This document shows positions 1 through 10,065 of a DNA stretch of 64,000 bases, in pieces. The DNA comes from Euglena gracilis (lineage: Eukaryota > Euglenida > Euglenophyceae > Euglenales), in the NCBI GenBank assembly GCA_039621445.1, contig CP154954.1:17018589-17082588 (forward strand), in the 5' to 3' direction. Position 1 is the stretch's first letter, and every line of letters starts with the position of its first letter. The notes under the pieces are model-generated. The model had not been told where the DNA came from, searched no databases, and saw only the letters and a program-made list of their open reading frames with translations. The translations under genes and the position numbers were made by a program.

Positions 1-189
1 TCTGTTTCAGGGTTGGAATTAAAACACCTGGGAGGAGTAAAATACAAACAAACTGTTTTAAACATTTTTCAAACAGTTTCCAACAATTCAGATCGCGAAA
101 GACAGCCTGATTCCTAACTTCTGTGTCCCGGCGAAGTAACTGAAGATCAGGGACTGAATGGAACAAGCCTGGCCCATATCCTCTCCAGA
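1..189. other. Unassigned left-edge sequence
   Basis: No coding segment or repeat that I can recognise. It leads into the non-LTR retrotransposon and may be its 5' untranslated part or flanking DNA. Confidence 0.3.
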
Positions 190-254
190 ATGGTATCTGT
201 TTGCCTTGCCCCCAAATCAAACAACACCCCACCAGAAAGCACCCAAATCAATCC

Positions 255-356
255 CCCAAATGAGCCCCAGCAGCCTCAAAAAAGTTCCATCTTCCAAATC
301 AATCTCCCAAATGATCCCCAGCAGCCCCAAAAAAGTTCCATCTTCCAAATTCCAAC
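255..356 (+). repeat. 51-bp tandem duplication in the retrotransposon N-terminal region
   Basis: Two consecutive 51-bp units (255-305 and 306-356) differ at a few positions. The period is 17 codons, so the 190-438 reading frame shows a repeated Pro/Gln/Ser-rich peptide (PQQPQKSSIFQ in both units). Confidence 0.85.
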
Positions 357-477
357 CCCCATCTACAACACCCTGGAGGATGAAAACAGGAAGTCAGCTG
401 ATTGGACAGTGGGTTTCCAGGAGCCCCCCCCCCTCTAGAGAGGGGAGCCCCCCCAGGGGGGACAAGGAAAGGAATTT

Positions 478-1656
478 TTGGAAATTAAGACAAAAAAGTT
501 GGTCGACACCATGGGTCAGACCCCTGGGAGACATTTTAAAGGAAAGACTCACCGACAAAAAACACAAGTGGGAACACATGGGGAGGAGCTTGGACTTAAA
601 GTTGTCCAAATGGGCCCCAAAGCCCTTCCAACCCCCACCCCCCCCCCGCCAGCGCCGGAACCGGGGACCATTATCCCTGGGGGGGGCCCAACCCAAAACA
701 TTTCCCACAGAGACCCCCCACAGGGGGGCACCAGGGAGACCCCAACCCAGCAGGCCGCCCCCGCAGCCCACCCGAGGTGGGGACACCCACGGCCCAAAAC
801 ACCACCTCAAAGCATCACAGTGACGGACCTCCGGGAAGTGGGCACGCAGTACACACCCCCCCCCCCCCCCCCGGAAGAAGACCACCAGCCAACCACAACC
901 AGGACGAAAAGGAGGATCGCCCCCAACAGGTCGCCAACCCTCCCCCCCCTGTGGAGATATTATCCCAGGAAATGGGGCGACCCCCTCCATATTCCCATCG
1001 GTTTTGGCGGACAGTCTCTCTCACCCTCTTACTGGCAGCAGACGGACTCGGAGAGCGGGGAAGAGTATCCCGCCCGTGCGTGCACCCGAGCGGCACCCCC
1101 CCCCCCGGAGGGACAAACCAAGAGATTGCGCGGAAGAGCGGAGCTCCCCAAACCGGTCCTAGTCCAAAGCAGGATGTGGAGGCAGGAACTCTCCCGTTTC
1201 ACGGTATGGTGCAAGCGGGAACAATGTTTCCTCTTCCAAAAAGACTGCTGGAACAGGCACTTCAAGGTGCGCTGTGGACTCTGCCATCGCCTTCTGCCCA
1301 GCACACCCAAAACGCTGGATCAACATTATTTCGTGTGCACGATACAATTTATGCACGAGGCAGATGAAATTGAGTCGCTTGGACGGGGGACGGCAACTGC
1401 TGGGGGCTGTGTGGAGGAGAATCCGGGGCCGGCCTCAGCTGACGGGGACTACATGCTGGACGCCCCGTGGCAACGAAGAGTTGTCCAGAGGCTGAGCCCA
1501 GTTCTGGAGCCCGAAATAGACGCCTTCGCGGCTGCACATAACAGTCATTACCCTCACTTCTGGGATAAGAGCACAAATGCGCTTCTGCAGGACTGGAATC
1601 GGAGAAACCCGGTATGGATGAACCCGCCGTGGCACTCTTGCTGCCCCAGATTCTAA
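478..1656 (+). pseudogene. LINE ORF1-like protein with C2HC finger, 2A-like motif and NPPW domain (N-terminal part)
   Basis: The frame opens in a long Pro/Gly-rich low-complexity stretch. Near residues 265-290 there is a Cys-x2-Cys ... His-x4-Cys cluster that would bind zinc, typical of nucleic-acid-binding ORF1 proteins. Nucleotides 1408-1431 encode CVEENPGP, the core of a 2A ribosome-skipping peptide except that Cys replaces the usual Asp. After it comes a segment with DAFAAAHN and MNPPW, resembling the Dam-like adenine methyltransferase domain of DIRS and phage proteins (weak call). The frame ends at 1654-1656, but the same domain continues in another frame (LLLPQILNKLK from about 1635), so a frameshift lies near 1640. 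Confidence 0.65.
1408..1431 (+). other. 2A-like ribosome-skipping motif, copy 1
   Basis: In-frame CVEENPGP. Canonical 2A peptides end D(V/I)ExNPGP; here all residues match except Asp, replaced by Cys. Skipping would fall between the last Gly and Pro. Activity is doubtful because the Asp is normally important. Confidence 0.6.
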
Positions 1657-2180
1657 ACAAGCTCAAGGCAGAAGGAGGGCATGTCCTTCTCCTGTGTCCA
1701 TCCACGCGGCCAGAACTGCACCACCTCCTGCTGATTGCGGAAAACTCTCTCCGCTTACCTACCGGAACCCCATTGTATCGTGCCCAGGGGAATCTGCTTT
1801 TGGAACCGCCACCGTGGTCCACATGGGCCATGCGGATACACACGAAGCCCCTGTCCCGCACATCCGCCCGACCGACGTGTCGGATGACGCCACCGTATCA
1901 GCGGTCACGCCACACCAAAATCCCGCACATCAGGGCCACGGATCTGCCGCCCCCCCGAGGCATGGGTCGCCCTCGACTGCGCCAAAGGATCCTTCCGACT
2001 CATTCCATTCGCCTCACGCCTCTTCCTGTTGCAAAAGGGGTATCTCTGGGACATTCGCTTACCGCCACCAGAACAGTGCCCGCACTGTGGCCAAAGTCAC
2101 TGGCCTTGGGACTGCCACACCCTCATCTGGCTGATCGGCCCCCTCCCACGCGCCGCATCGGGCCCGCCCGCCTTTCAGAT
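1632..2180 (+). pseudogene. LINE ORF continuation with CCHC zinc knuckle, frameshifted
   Basis: After the frame change near 1640 the protein carries on (LPQILNKLKAEGGHVLLLCP), then moves through a second frame around 1800-1940. It returns to the original frame by 1951, where an uninterrupted stretch runs to the MITE insertion. In that stretch nucleotides 2077-2115 encode CPHCGQSHWPWDC, a Cys-x2-Cys-x3-His-x4-Cys knuckle as in retroelement nucleic-acid-binding proteins. Removing the MITE at its TA duplication keeps this frame continuous with the 2600-3336 segment, so the two were one reading frame. Confidence 0.6.
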
Positions 2181-2599
2181 TACCCCCACCCCCTAGTCGT
2201 ATGACCGGGTTCCTGCAACCTGTGACCGGGGGGGGGGGGGTGGTCATAACACCCCCATAACCTGCAACCTGTGACCGGGGGGTGGTCATAGATGAGGGGG
2301 CGGTCGTAGAAGTGTGTGAAAACTGTCCCAAAATGGCAGATTTACCCCCCCCCAAATGTCCCATTTTTCAAAAATCCGGCGCTTCGCGCCGGCAGGGGGG
2401 ACCTTATTTTGGGGGGGTCCATTTCATGGATTTTTGCTCGGACCGGCCAGGGGGGGGGACTTATTTTTGGGGGTTAAATTTTTCGCAACCTGCAACCTGT
2501 GACCGGGGGGGGGTGGTCATAACACCCCCAAGACCTGCAACCTGTGACCGGGGGGTGGTCATAAATGAGGGGTGGTCGTACGACTAGGGGGGGGGGGTA
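2181..2599. mobile_element. TA-flanked MITE (Tc1/mariner-like) inside the LINE
   Basis: Terminal inverted repeats of about 26 bp start TACCCCCACCCCCTAGTCGT on the left (2181-2206); the right end (2574-2599) is its reverse complement with two mismatches. Both ends carry TA, the expected duplication. The interior is several copies of CCTGCAACCTGTGACCGGGG plus G-runs, with no coding potential. It interrupts a LINE reading frame that is continuous on both sides. Related ends occur at 6995-7179. Confidence 0.8.
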
Positions 2600-3336
2600 C
2601 AAGTGGGATGCGCCCCACAGCCCCCTACCAGGGCAGACGTGACGGACGGGGCAGCCTGCTCACCTGTGGATACGTAGAGGAGAATCCCGGACCAGCCAAG
2701 CGCCCAGCACCTGCGTCACCCCGCGCTGCACCGGAGGTGGCAGCTGTCCGGGACCAGGACCTCCTGTTGCTAGACCTTGCACACCCGGAACGCGACGCCG
2801 CAGTGGTCATCGACAGCGCCGGGCAGGAGTCCAATCTCCGGGGGCAGTCCACGCACACCCTCGTCGTGGGCACCCCCCCTTGCGACATCACCCACATCCT
2901 ACAGCAAAGAATCCCGACCCTCCTTCACCTACCTTCGGCCTGCCAACAACATGTCTTTGACACCATGGCAGATGCCATCAGCACCTATGCCCACGCACCC
3001 TCAGACGCAGCATTGTTCGGGGTACTCTCCTTCCCAAAGCTCGTCCTACGACCGGTTTCAACAAGCACACCACCCCCGGCTGCCGAGCTGGAGTCCATCC
3101 TGCTGAGACGCACCAGACTTTTCCGCGAGGGGGATTACGCCAGCCTCCTGTCAGAGGCAATGAAGGACACACAGACACGACACTCCATCGTGGAGACCAG
3201 GGCGGAGAAACGCTCTAGAACACAGCCGTCTGCCCTCAGTGAGGCTATGACGAGACGTGTTCGCACCCTCACGGCCGAAGGGGCGTCTGCAAAGGCGGTC
3301 CAGGTACTGCTCTCCGAGGGCGCTCACCAACCCTGA
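2600..3336 (+). pseudogene. LINE polyprotein segment with second 2A-like motif, upstream of RT
   Basis: The reading frame enters from the MITE (nominal ORF 2572-3336). Within 30 codons it encodes DGRGSLLTCG followed by YVEENPGP (2641-2694), strikingly like a class 1 2A peptide of the GSLLTCG type, with Tyr replacing the conserved Asp. About 200 Ala/Ser/Thr-rich residues follow, of no recognised domain, leading to the RT. The frame terminates at 3334-3336 while the RT continues in the next frame (NPDDPEVWAALEKLHP), so a one-base frameshift lies around 3310-3335. Confidence 0.65.
2671..2694 (+). other. 2A-like ribosome-skipping motif, copy 2
   Basis: YVEENPGP preceded by GSLLTCG. The upstream context as well as the core resembles known 2A peptides. 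Tyr occupies the usual Asp position, as Cys does in copy 1. Confidence 0.65.
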
Positions 3337-4783
3337 CGACCCGGAAGTCTGGGCCGCCCTGGAGAAGCTGCATCCGCCTGGCAGACATGTCGACACCAAC
3401 CGCCTCCCACGGCACGTGCGGCCTTTCTCAGAGAACTACAGCCCTGAATGGGAGGACAGACTGAAGGAGGCCATCCGCCGTTTCCCACGGGGATCCGCAC
3501 CAGGACCATCAGGCCTGCGGCCCAGCCACCTCCAAGACTGCCTGCGCAGACCGGGCCGGGGGGCGAAGCTGATCACAGCCCTTGCACGACTGACCCACGT
3601 CTGGGTTCACGGTCAACTGCCACCGCACCACGCTGCGGCCTGGTGCTGCGCAAACCTGACACCCCTCCGCAAGAAGGACAACGGGGTGCGACCTGTAGCG
3701 GTGGGGGAGACCATTCGACGCCTGGTGGGGAAGGCGCTGCTCCAGACACCAAATGCACGGTCGGAGGTCGCAACCCTCGCCCCCACACAGGTTGGGGTAG
3801 GGGTACGAAATGCGGCTGAAGCCGTCGCCCTGGGCATGCAACACCTCGTCAATCGGCTGGGGGACACATCGCCCTGGGTATCTCTCCAGGTGGACTACTC
3901 CAACGCGTTCAACACTGTGGACCGCGGGGCAATCCTCACGGAAGCAGAGACACGGACCCCCAGCCTGTTCAATTTCCTGAGGTTTGCCTACAGCACACCC
4001 GTGCCCCTCTTCTGCGGCGGCCGGTCCATCCTCTCACAACGGGGGACACACCAAGGCTGTCCTCTGGGCCCCATTGGGTTCGCCCTGGCACTACAGCCCC
4101 TACTGGAGCAGATTACCAGGGACGGCCAGCTACTGTGGAACAGCTGGTACCTGGACGATGGCCTTTTGGTCGGGACCCCGGACAGGATTGAGCACTGCCT
4201 ACGTTTCCTGCTGCAAGAGTCCCACCGTATAGGTCTCGGCCTGAACCTGCGAAAATGCGTCCTGTGGGGCCCGGGAGCGAAAAGCACACCCAGCCGCGAC
4301 AAATTACAGCTTGTCCCTTGGACACCAGGGGAGGGCATTACCGGTACTGTCCTCGGCATCCCAGTTGACCACCCGGCATCTTCAGACACCACCAAGACAG
4401 CGGGGGAAGACGCTGCCGCCAAATTTGAGAAGGCCGCATCCACAATAACTTCCCTGACCGACGCCCAGGTAGCACATCATCTGCTACGGAGCTGCCTGGA
4501 CGGCTGCAAGGTGAACCATCTTCTGCATGCGTCCAACTCCTATGGCAGCCAAGACCAAGTAAGCAGCTGCTCGGAGGCAATCATGAACGCCTTCGAGGAC
4601 ATACTGGGCACGGCGCTAAACTCGCAACAGCGGACACAGGCCTCGCTGCCCCTGTCAAGTGGCGGCTGCGGCCTTCGCATACCGTCATACACCCAACCCG
4701 CGGCAAGGATTTCCTGCCTCGCAGATTTCTACTCAGACGGGGCCCGGCGGGTAGCAATGGCCAAAAGTTTTCAAAAGGCGTGA
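3257..4783 (+). pseudogene. Non-LTR reverse transcriptase
   Basis: RNA-directed DNA polymerase that would copy the element RNA at the chromosomal target. Visible blocks in order: GPSGLRPSHLQ (about residue 83), RPVAVGETIRRL (about 145), first catalytic Asp in VDYSNAFNTVD (residue 213), THQGCPLGP (about 254), YLDD active site (residues 298-301), then a thumb-like region ending in GGCGLRIP. The catalytic Asp residues are all present. The first ~25 codons are out of frame with the true upstream protein, and coding ends abruptly near 4765 in AT-rich DNA, so the endonuclease and 3' end are missing. Unlike usual LINE copies, the 3' rather than the 5' end is lost. Confidence 0.85.
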
Positions 4784-5518
4784 AATTTCAGTAAATTGAA
4801 ATTTGCACGGTTTTATTGCATTTTTCCATATTTTCATGAAATCTCAGAAAATTGAAATCTAAAAAATTTCAAAGCATTCGCGGCGATCGCGGACGGAAGG
4901 ACTTCCTAATTGGGTGTGTTCTCCCCTTGAAATTCGTTGTTTTTCTTTGTTTGGAACTCAGAATCCAACTATTTGAAGGATAAGGAATATATTGATGCAG
5001 TATTTATTGAACGTCGAAACAGGTGTGCCCCCGAAGGTGACTTTTGAAGAATTCTTCTCCTGGTCTTTTCTGGTGCATCTAGACCACTTTCAAAAAATTG
5101 CCATTTTTTTCAAAATACGCTCCGCTGGGTGACAATTTTGAGTGCCACCCTCATTTGCGCCTGGAGCAAAGCGTGAGAAAGGCCTCAGCAGCAATTCCAA
5201 AGAAATAAACTCCAAGTGGTTCCGCAATGTGTCTTTGTATGTAAAATTTTGAGATAATATTTCCTTCAAAAAAAATAATAAATTGATATTGCATTTTTGA
5301 AATTCCAGGCGCAATTGCGCCAGGACCAACACAGGGGGGCGCAGTTTTTGAGCACCATTCCCAAACATCATTCACCAAATTGCAACACAAAAAAATGCAT
5401 TTTCAAAAAATGGAAACTACAAAACACTTCAACTTTGAAGAAGAACAAACACTACCCTTCAAAAAATTGATTCAACTACTTCCCTTGCTGCTATTTTTAT
5501 TTTTCTGCAATCACCTGC
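4784..5518. other. AT-rich spacer between LINE and LTR element
   Basis: No supported gene. It contains the 14-bp palindrome GGCGCAATTGCGCC near 5310; similar palindromes recur near 28080 and 59650. Otherwise nothing recognised. Confidence 0.4.
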
Positions 5519-6824
5519 TGGGGGGGGGGGGACATCAGGGCAGACCTTTTTTATACTCTTTCCCCCCTGACCTGGGCTGGCCGTGGCCGAAGGCAGGTCG
5601 GGGGGGGGGGTCAGGCTGGGCAGACTTTTTTAAAAACTCCTTCCCCCTGACCTGGGCTGGCCGAGGCCGAAGGCAGGTCGGGGGGGGGGGTCAGGCTGGG
5701 CAGACTTTTTTAAAACTCCTTCCCCCTGACCTGGTCTGGCCGAGGCCGAAGGCAGGTCGGGGGGGGGGGGGTTCTGGCTGAGCAGCAGAAAATACAGCTT
5801 TTTTTCGACCCAGCCAGTTGAGTTTCCAGATGACTGACCCGGGTCGTCATGGAGCCAATGGCGGATGTCATTTACAGCCATCTGGCATGTTCAGATGGGC
5901 CAGGTGGGGCTGTTTTAATGGATTCTTTTTGCATTTCACCCAGCAGTTTTGGAGTCGTTTGGGTTGTTTTGTCCACTCTGTGACCCGGGTTGCTGACCCC
6001 CAGGTTCAGGCGTTCAGTAGCACCGGAATAAGTTTATGTTGTTGTATCCTGCACAGTTTATAATGTGCCTCCACCAGGTTTTTGGTTTGGCAGAACCGAA
6101 GGCCCTGGGGGGGAGGGCATTTTTCTCTCTCCCAGCCGAAATTAGGCTGAAAGGATGCCAATTTCTGGACTGGGGGGGGGGGGCAGCATTTTTATCTCTC
6201 CCCGCCGAAATATGGCTGAAAGAATGCCAATTTCTGGACTGGGGGGGGGGGGCAGCATTTTTATCTCCCCCAGCAGGAATCAGGCCGAAAGGAAGCCAAT
6301 TTCTGGGCTGGGAGGGGGCAGCTCTTTTTGTCTCTCTACCTCCCCGAACCTGGGTCAGATGATGGCAGGCCGGGGGGGGGGGCAGCAAAAATACCCAGAA
6401 CCAAAGATTTGGGCTGTGGCTGATGCATTTTTACCTCCACCAGGTTTACGGTTGTACCGAACCGAAAACCCTGGGGGGGGGGGGCAGGAATTTAAACGGC
6501 CAGGATGAGAATGGCTGTGGCTGTGGCAGTGACAGTTTATTTTCTCAGAATTTTCCACAGTCGGTTGGCATAAAAAAATATCTCTCCTCTCAACCGTTTC
6601 GGGCTGGGTCAGCCCTCAACGATGGGGGGGGGGGGGCTGTGCGAAGGAATATTTTCCCAGAAGATTTCAGCCCAAAGCATAAACACCCCAGCCAGTTCGG
6701 TGACAAGAGCCCAGAACTGGGGGGGGGGGGGGCAGCCCGCAAGAAAACAGAATGGGGTTCCATTCCCTGACCTGATTTTTGGCTGTTTAGAGCCGAAATC
6801 GGGGGGGGGGGGTTCAGAATGAAT

Positions 6825-6996
6825 TACCATGCCCCCCCCAATATAAGACCCCCCCCCATATAAGACCCCCCCCTGGCCGGCCGAAGGCCGGCCCTTTGGC
6901 CGGGACCGACCCCCCAATATAAGACCCCCCACCATATAAGACCCCCCCCTAGGATTTTGGCTCCCGAGGGGGGGTCTTATATGGGGGGGCATGGTA
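6825..6996. mobile_element. TA-flanked MITE with ATATAAGAC repeats (in 5' LTR)
   Basis: Inverted ends TACCATGCCCCCCCCAATAT (left) and the reverse complement of TACCATGCCCCCCCATATAA (right), each with TA. Inside are several (A/C)ATATAAGACCCCCC repeats and a GGCCGGCCGAAGGCCGGCC palindrome. The same copy occurs in the 3' LTR at 21688-21861, so it entered before the LTRs were duplicated. Similar repeats build the element at 34372-34940. Confidence 0.7.
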
Positions 6997-7179
6997 CCAC
7001 CCCCCCTAAATGACCCCCCCCCCTAGATGACCCCCCTGGGGGGTCATCCAGGGGGGGTCATGGAGTAGAGCAATTTTTCAGTGGGAAAAGTATCCCCCCC
7101 CCCCAGATGACCCTCCCCCCCTAGATGACCCTTTGGGGGGTCCTGAAGCAACATCAATAGGGTCATTTAGGGGGGGGTA
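6995..7179. mobile_element. Second TA-flanked MITE, abutting the first
   Basis: Left end TACCACCCCCCCTAAATGAC, right end the reverse complement of TACCCCCCCCTAAATGACCC, sharing one TA with the preceding MITE. The interior has CTAGATGACCCCCC and its complement. The 3' LTR copy is at 21860-22046. Confidence 0.65.
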
Positions 7180-7788
7180 TTTGCCCCCCTGATTTAGGCT
7201 CGTTCGGAGCCGAAGTTCGGGGGGGGGGCAAAATACAGAATTTAAAACACGTTGTCCCCTCTGCAGCGTCTTCCCATTTTTCCTATATTATGCTTCAACT
7301 TCCATCTCTCGATTGTCTATCCCAGGAACTCAAGTACTTTGCACAAACTCAATTTCGCTACAAGAATTCAATTGATTTGTTTGTGCTTCAATTCAATCTT
7401 TGCAAGCGGAGCGAGCGGTGTGACACGCACAAGCATGCACACAGCGGGGAATCAGGGAGGGGAAAAGCAAGTAGGGAGTCCACGGGCCGAGGTTGGGGAA
7501 ATTCCAGGTTTAACCCCGTTCCTAGCAACAGCCCAAAACACTCCGGGGGGTGGACCTGAGCCCACCCACCCCCTGCATTCGGTGTGTCCGGTTCCCCTCG
7601 AGGGGGCCGGGCAGGGTGGGGCGTGTGCCGAGACCACGGGAACTGGAGCCCTCCGGGTTGCGGGGGGGGGACAGTCCCCGGGGGGGATCGGGGCAAAACC
7701 TGCCGACGCACCCAGGAGTGGCTGACGGCCACGGAAATTTTGAAAATCGATCCTACGCCGGGGACCCCGAGGACGGGTTCCGCGGACA

Positions 7789-7800
7789 TGGTAGCAGAGG
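7789..7800 (+). other. Primer-binding site, initiator Met tRNA type
   Basis: TGGTAGCAGAGG directly follows the 5' LTR with no spacer. It is complementary to a tRNA 3' end CCUCUGCUACCA, the pattern of eukaryotic initiator Met tRNA, the usual primer of Ty3-type elements. This fixes the 3' edge of the LTR and the orientation. Confidence 0.8.
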
Positions 7801-8580
7801 TTTGTCAACTGATCATGTTGTTAGTCATGATCAGTTTGAAAATGCAGCGACTTTTCAGAATTATCAGAAATTTTCCCCCCAGTTTCAGATGGGTGGAAAT
7901 ACTTCTCACACCATTTCAGATATGGCACATTCTTCGAATGAAAACCTGGGTGCACTTGTGTTAATTTCCCAGCCGGCTGCTGAGGAATTTACTTTCGGCA
8001 GGACACCAGGATTTTTCAGGAATTCTGGCCCAGATTTTTCTGGGGATGGGGATATTCAATTTTCTGGTTTGGTATCTCCCAGTGGCCCAAGAAATCTTGA
8101 GTTTACAAACCAGCCCACCGATATTCAGCAAATTGAGTGGAACCCGGTTACAACTTCAGATTCGACACCAGCATTTTTGAAGATTGCTGGAAACCCTGAT
8201 TTTTCACCAATGTATTTTCCAGGGACAGCGATTGTTAATTTTAACGGGGATCAGACCTGCAGTGGGGTAGCAGCACCCACTGGAGGGCTGGGTTTTGTGG
8301 ACTCCCGCATGCACTTTCAGCCAAATGAAAATCTTCCTTTACTCCCTGTCCCTCTGCCCCATCCTCTACATGGTCCCTGTTCAGCGGGTGCAACCATAGG
8401 GGAGGTCCAGGGGGTTTTCCAAGGGGATGAGCTAACGGATAAGGATATGATCCAAGCCCTGATCCAAGCCCAAGTTCCCTTGGATGTATTTTTAACAGAG
8501 GAGGGTGAGAGATATCCACGGGAGATGGTAAAGGCACGGGTGCAAGAGTGGCAGAAGGGTTTACACCCAGGGGGGGGGAG
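7801..8580 (+). pseudogene. Gag N-terminal region
   Basis: An open frame that begins in the LTR (nominally 7550) runs to 8620 and encodes a Phe/Asn/Gly-rich segment followed by an acidic region (TDKDMIQALIQAQVPLDVFL). Coding then passes to another frame at the G-run 8571-8579. The true start is probably the first in-frame Met after the primer site. No recognised fold; assignment to gag rests on position between primer site and pol. Confidence 0.5.
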
Positions 8581-10065
8581 CCGTTGGAAGACCCGATGGA
8601 GGGCTCCACCAACCCCCTAATTCGAGGGAGGGGCACACCCCCATCTGATGAATCAGTGATGGAGGTGAAAAGACCCCACCAAGATCTGGGGGTGGGTGAT
8701 GCTCAGAAAGATGGGCAAACTGACATTTTTCTGAACAATGATTCTGAACAGCCAGCCCAGACCCAAATGGATTGTGGGGAGGAGGGCCCGGCTCCCCCAT
8801 ACCCATTTTGGGAGGAAGAAAATGAACGGTGGGGGTTGTGGGCCCAGGGGCTGTCAACTCAGCTTAATCAGATGAATGCCAGAGTTTCGAGTATGGAGGA
8901 GCAAGTGGTTCTGCGTGATGCACAGCCACTCGCTTATATATATATTGAAAAGTCTTTGGATGAGACGAGGGCACAAGTAGTGGAACACCTGGTTTTGGAG
9001 GGCATCAAATTATCAAATGCATTGGAGCAAAAGGCCGAGCAGATTTTGCTTCAATGCAGAAACAAAGTCGATCAACATATGCTGGAATTTTCTGCACAGC
9101 AGTAGGACCATATTTCCAACTTTGTTCAGCGGGCCGTGGCTGAACTCCAAATCCAAATGACCTGTGTCAGGTCAGAAAATAATTTGGTGCAACAGTTTGA
9201 AAGGAATTATCAAAAGGAGAGACAGAAAAATGAGAATTTGGAGAGAGGACTACAAGAAATCCAACAAGAGGTGAAAAGCTTTCAACAGGAGCAAATGAAG
9301 GAAATCAGATTGCTCCATGAAAAGCAGGATCAGCAAATCCTGACACTGGGTCAGCAATTTACGGTGCTCACCGATGCGTTTATACAACAAATTCATGGCA
9401 GGGTCCTGCATAATGAAGCTGTGCAGTCACAGGTCCAGCATAGTTTGATGCAAAGTATTGCTGGGGGGCAGCAATCGGCAGAAAAGGGGATCCATGATTT
9501 GGAGGGTGCTATGCGAGGTTTTTCGCTGGGACTCCAATCATGCTCATCCCAAACACAAAATCTGCAGGGGGCAGTTCAAAATGTTGAGAAAGGGGTTCAG
9601 TCTGCTTTGGGGCAAGTGGCCAACCAGTTTTTGTCATCAGAATTTTCAGCAGCAAGAATAAACGATAAGCTCCTCCAGGTTGAAAGAAACCTAAAGGAGA
9701 AATCGTCATCTTCCACAGTCGCAGTCCCAGCACCGGTTGTGGTGCCTGTAACTGTGAATGTGGAACCAGTAATAGCAGTGCAGAAACCGGCTGACCTTGT
9801 GCAGCCTGTTCCCGCACTAGCCACCCCTGAGATTGGTTTTGTTTTGGAACCACTTGATGAAGGTCCTACCCCATTGTTTTCAGGATCTTTTCCTTCCTTG
9901 CAAAGCGGGAATCAAGGTCCCACTTATTCCATTCGACCAGTTTCTGCGGGGGGTGGAACAGGGGGTCAGCACCATCCGGTTTTACCCCTGGGGGGTGACC
10001 TGGTGGTGTCAGAAATTGCCAAGTCGATAAGACCTCCCCGATTCGACGATAGGTCTCCTGATTGA
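8548..10065 (+). pseudogene. Gag central region, coiled coil, with one internal stop
   Basis: One reading frame, broken by TAG at 9103-9105 and ended by TGA at 10063-10065. Residues coded by about 8830-9700 are Gln/Glu/Lys-rich with heptad-like spacing (NENLERGLQEIQQEVKSFQQ), predicting a long coiled coil for particle assembly. A Pro/Val-rich linker follows. Neither stop lies at a homopolymer, so decay or stop readthrough rather than sequencing error is likely. Confidence 0.55.

Larger units (their letters stand above)
190..4783 (+). mobile_element. Non-LTR (LINE-type) retrotransposon, decayed and 3'-truncated
   Basis: A run of coding blocks reads proline-rich N-terminal region, C2HC zinc-binding segment, 2A-like motif, NPPW-containing domain, CCHC zinc knuckle, second 2A-like motif, then a reverse transcriptase with a YLDD active site. 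No LTRs flank it and the RT has the non-LTR layout. Several frame changes, a MITE at 2181-2599 and the loss of sequence after the RT thumb show that it is a dead copy. The coding breaks off near 4765 without the downstream endonuclease or 3' tail expected of such elements. Clade not resolved by eye. Confidence 0.8.
5519..7788 (+). repeat. 5' LTR of the Ty3/gypsy element
   Basis: It starts at a TGGGG... run and ends ...GGACA, followed at once by the primer-binding site. It is built of modules separated by runs of 8-14 G, each with a short inverted motif such as GGCTG...CCGAA. Three copies of a ~75-bp unit (GGCTGGGCAGACTTTTTT) lie at 5540-5760; the 3' LTR has four. Outside G-runs, substitutions between the LTRs are rare in the parts I compared (for example near 7324 and 7750). 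The G-run boundary makes the left edge uncertain by tens of bases. Confidence 0.8.

Noticed and set aside
394-990. Long minus-strand ORF opposite the LINE N-terminal region
   Set aside because: Antisense of Pro/Gly-rich low-complexity sequence; Gly/Trp-rich shadow without domains.
5540-5781. ORFs with repeated WAGRGRRQVGGGG-type peptides in the LTRs
   Set aside because: Translation of the ~75-bp LTR repeat and G-runs; reading frame changes with run length between copies.
5519-7788. Clear target-site duplication for the LTR element
   Set aside because: Bases outside the LTRs (CCTGC and AATGG) do not match, so none is claimed.
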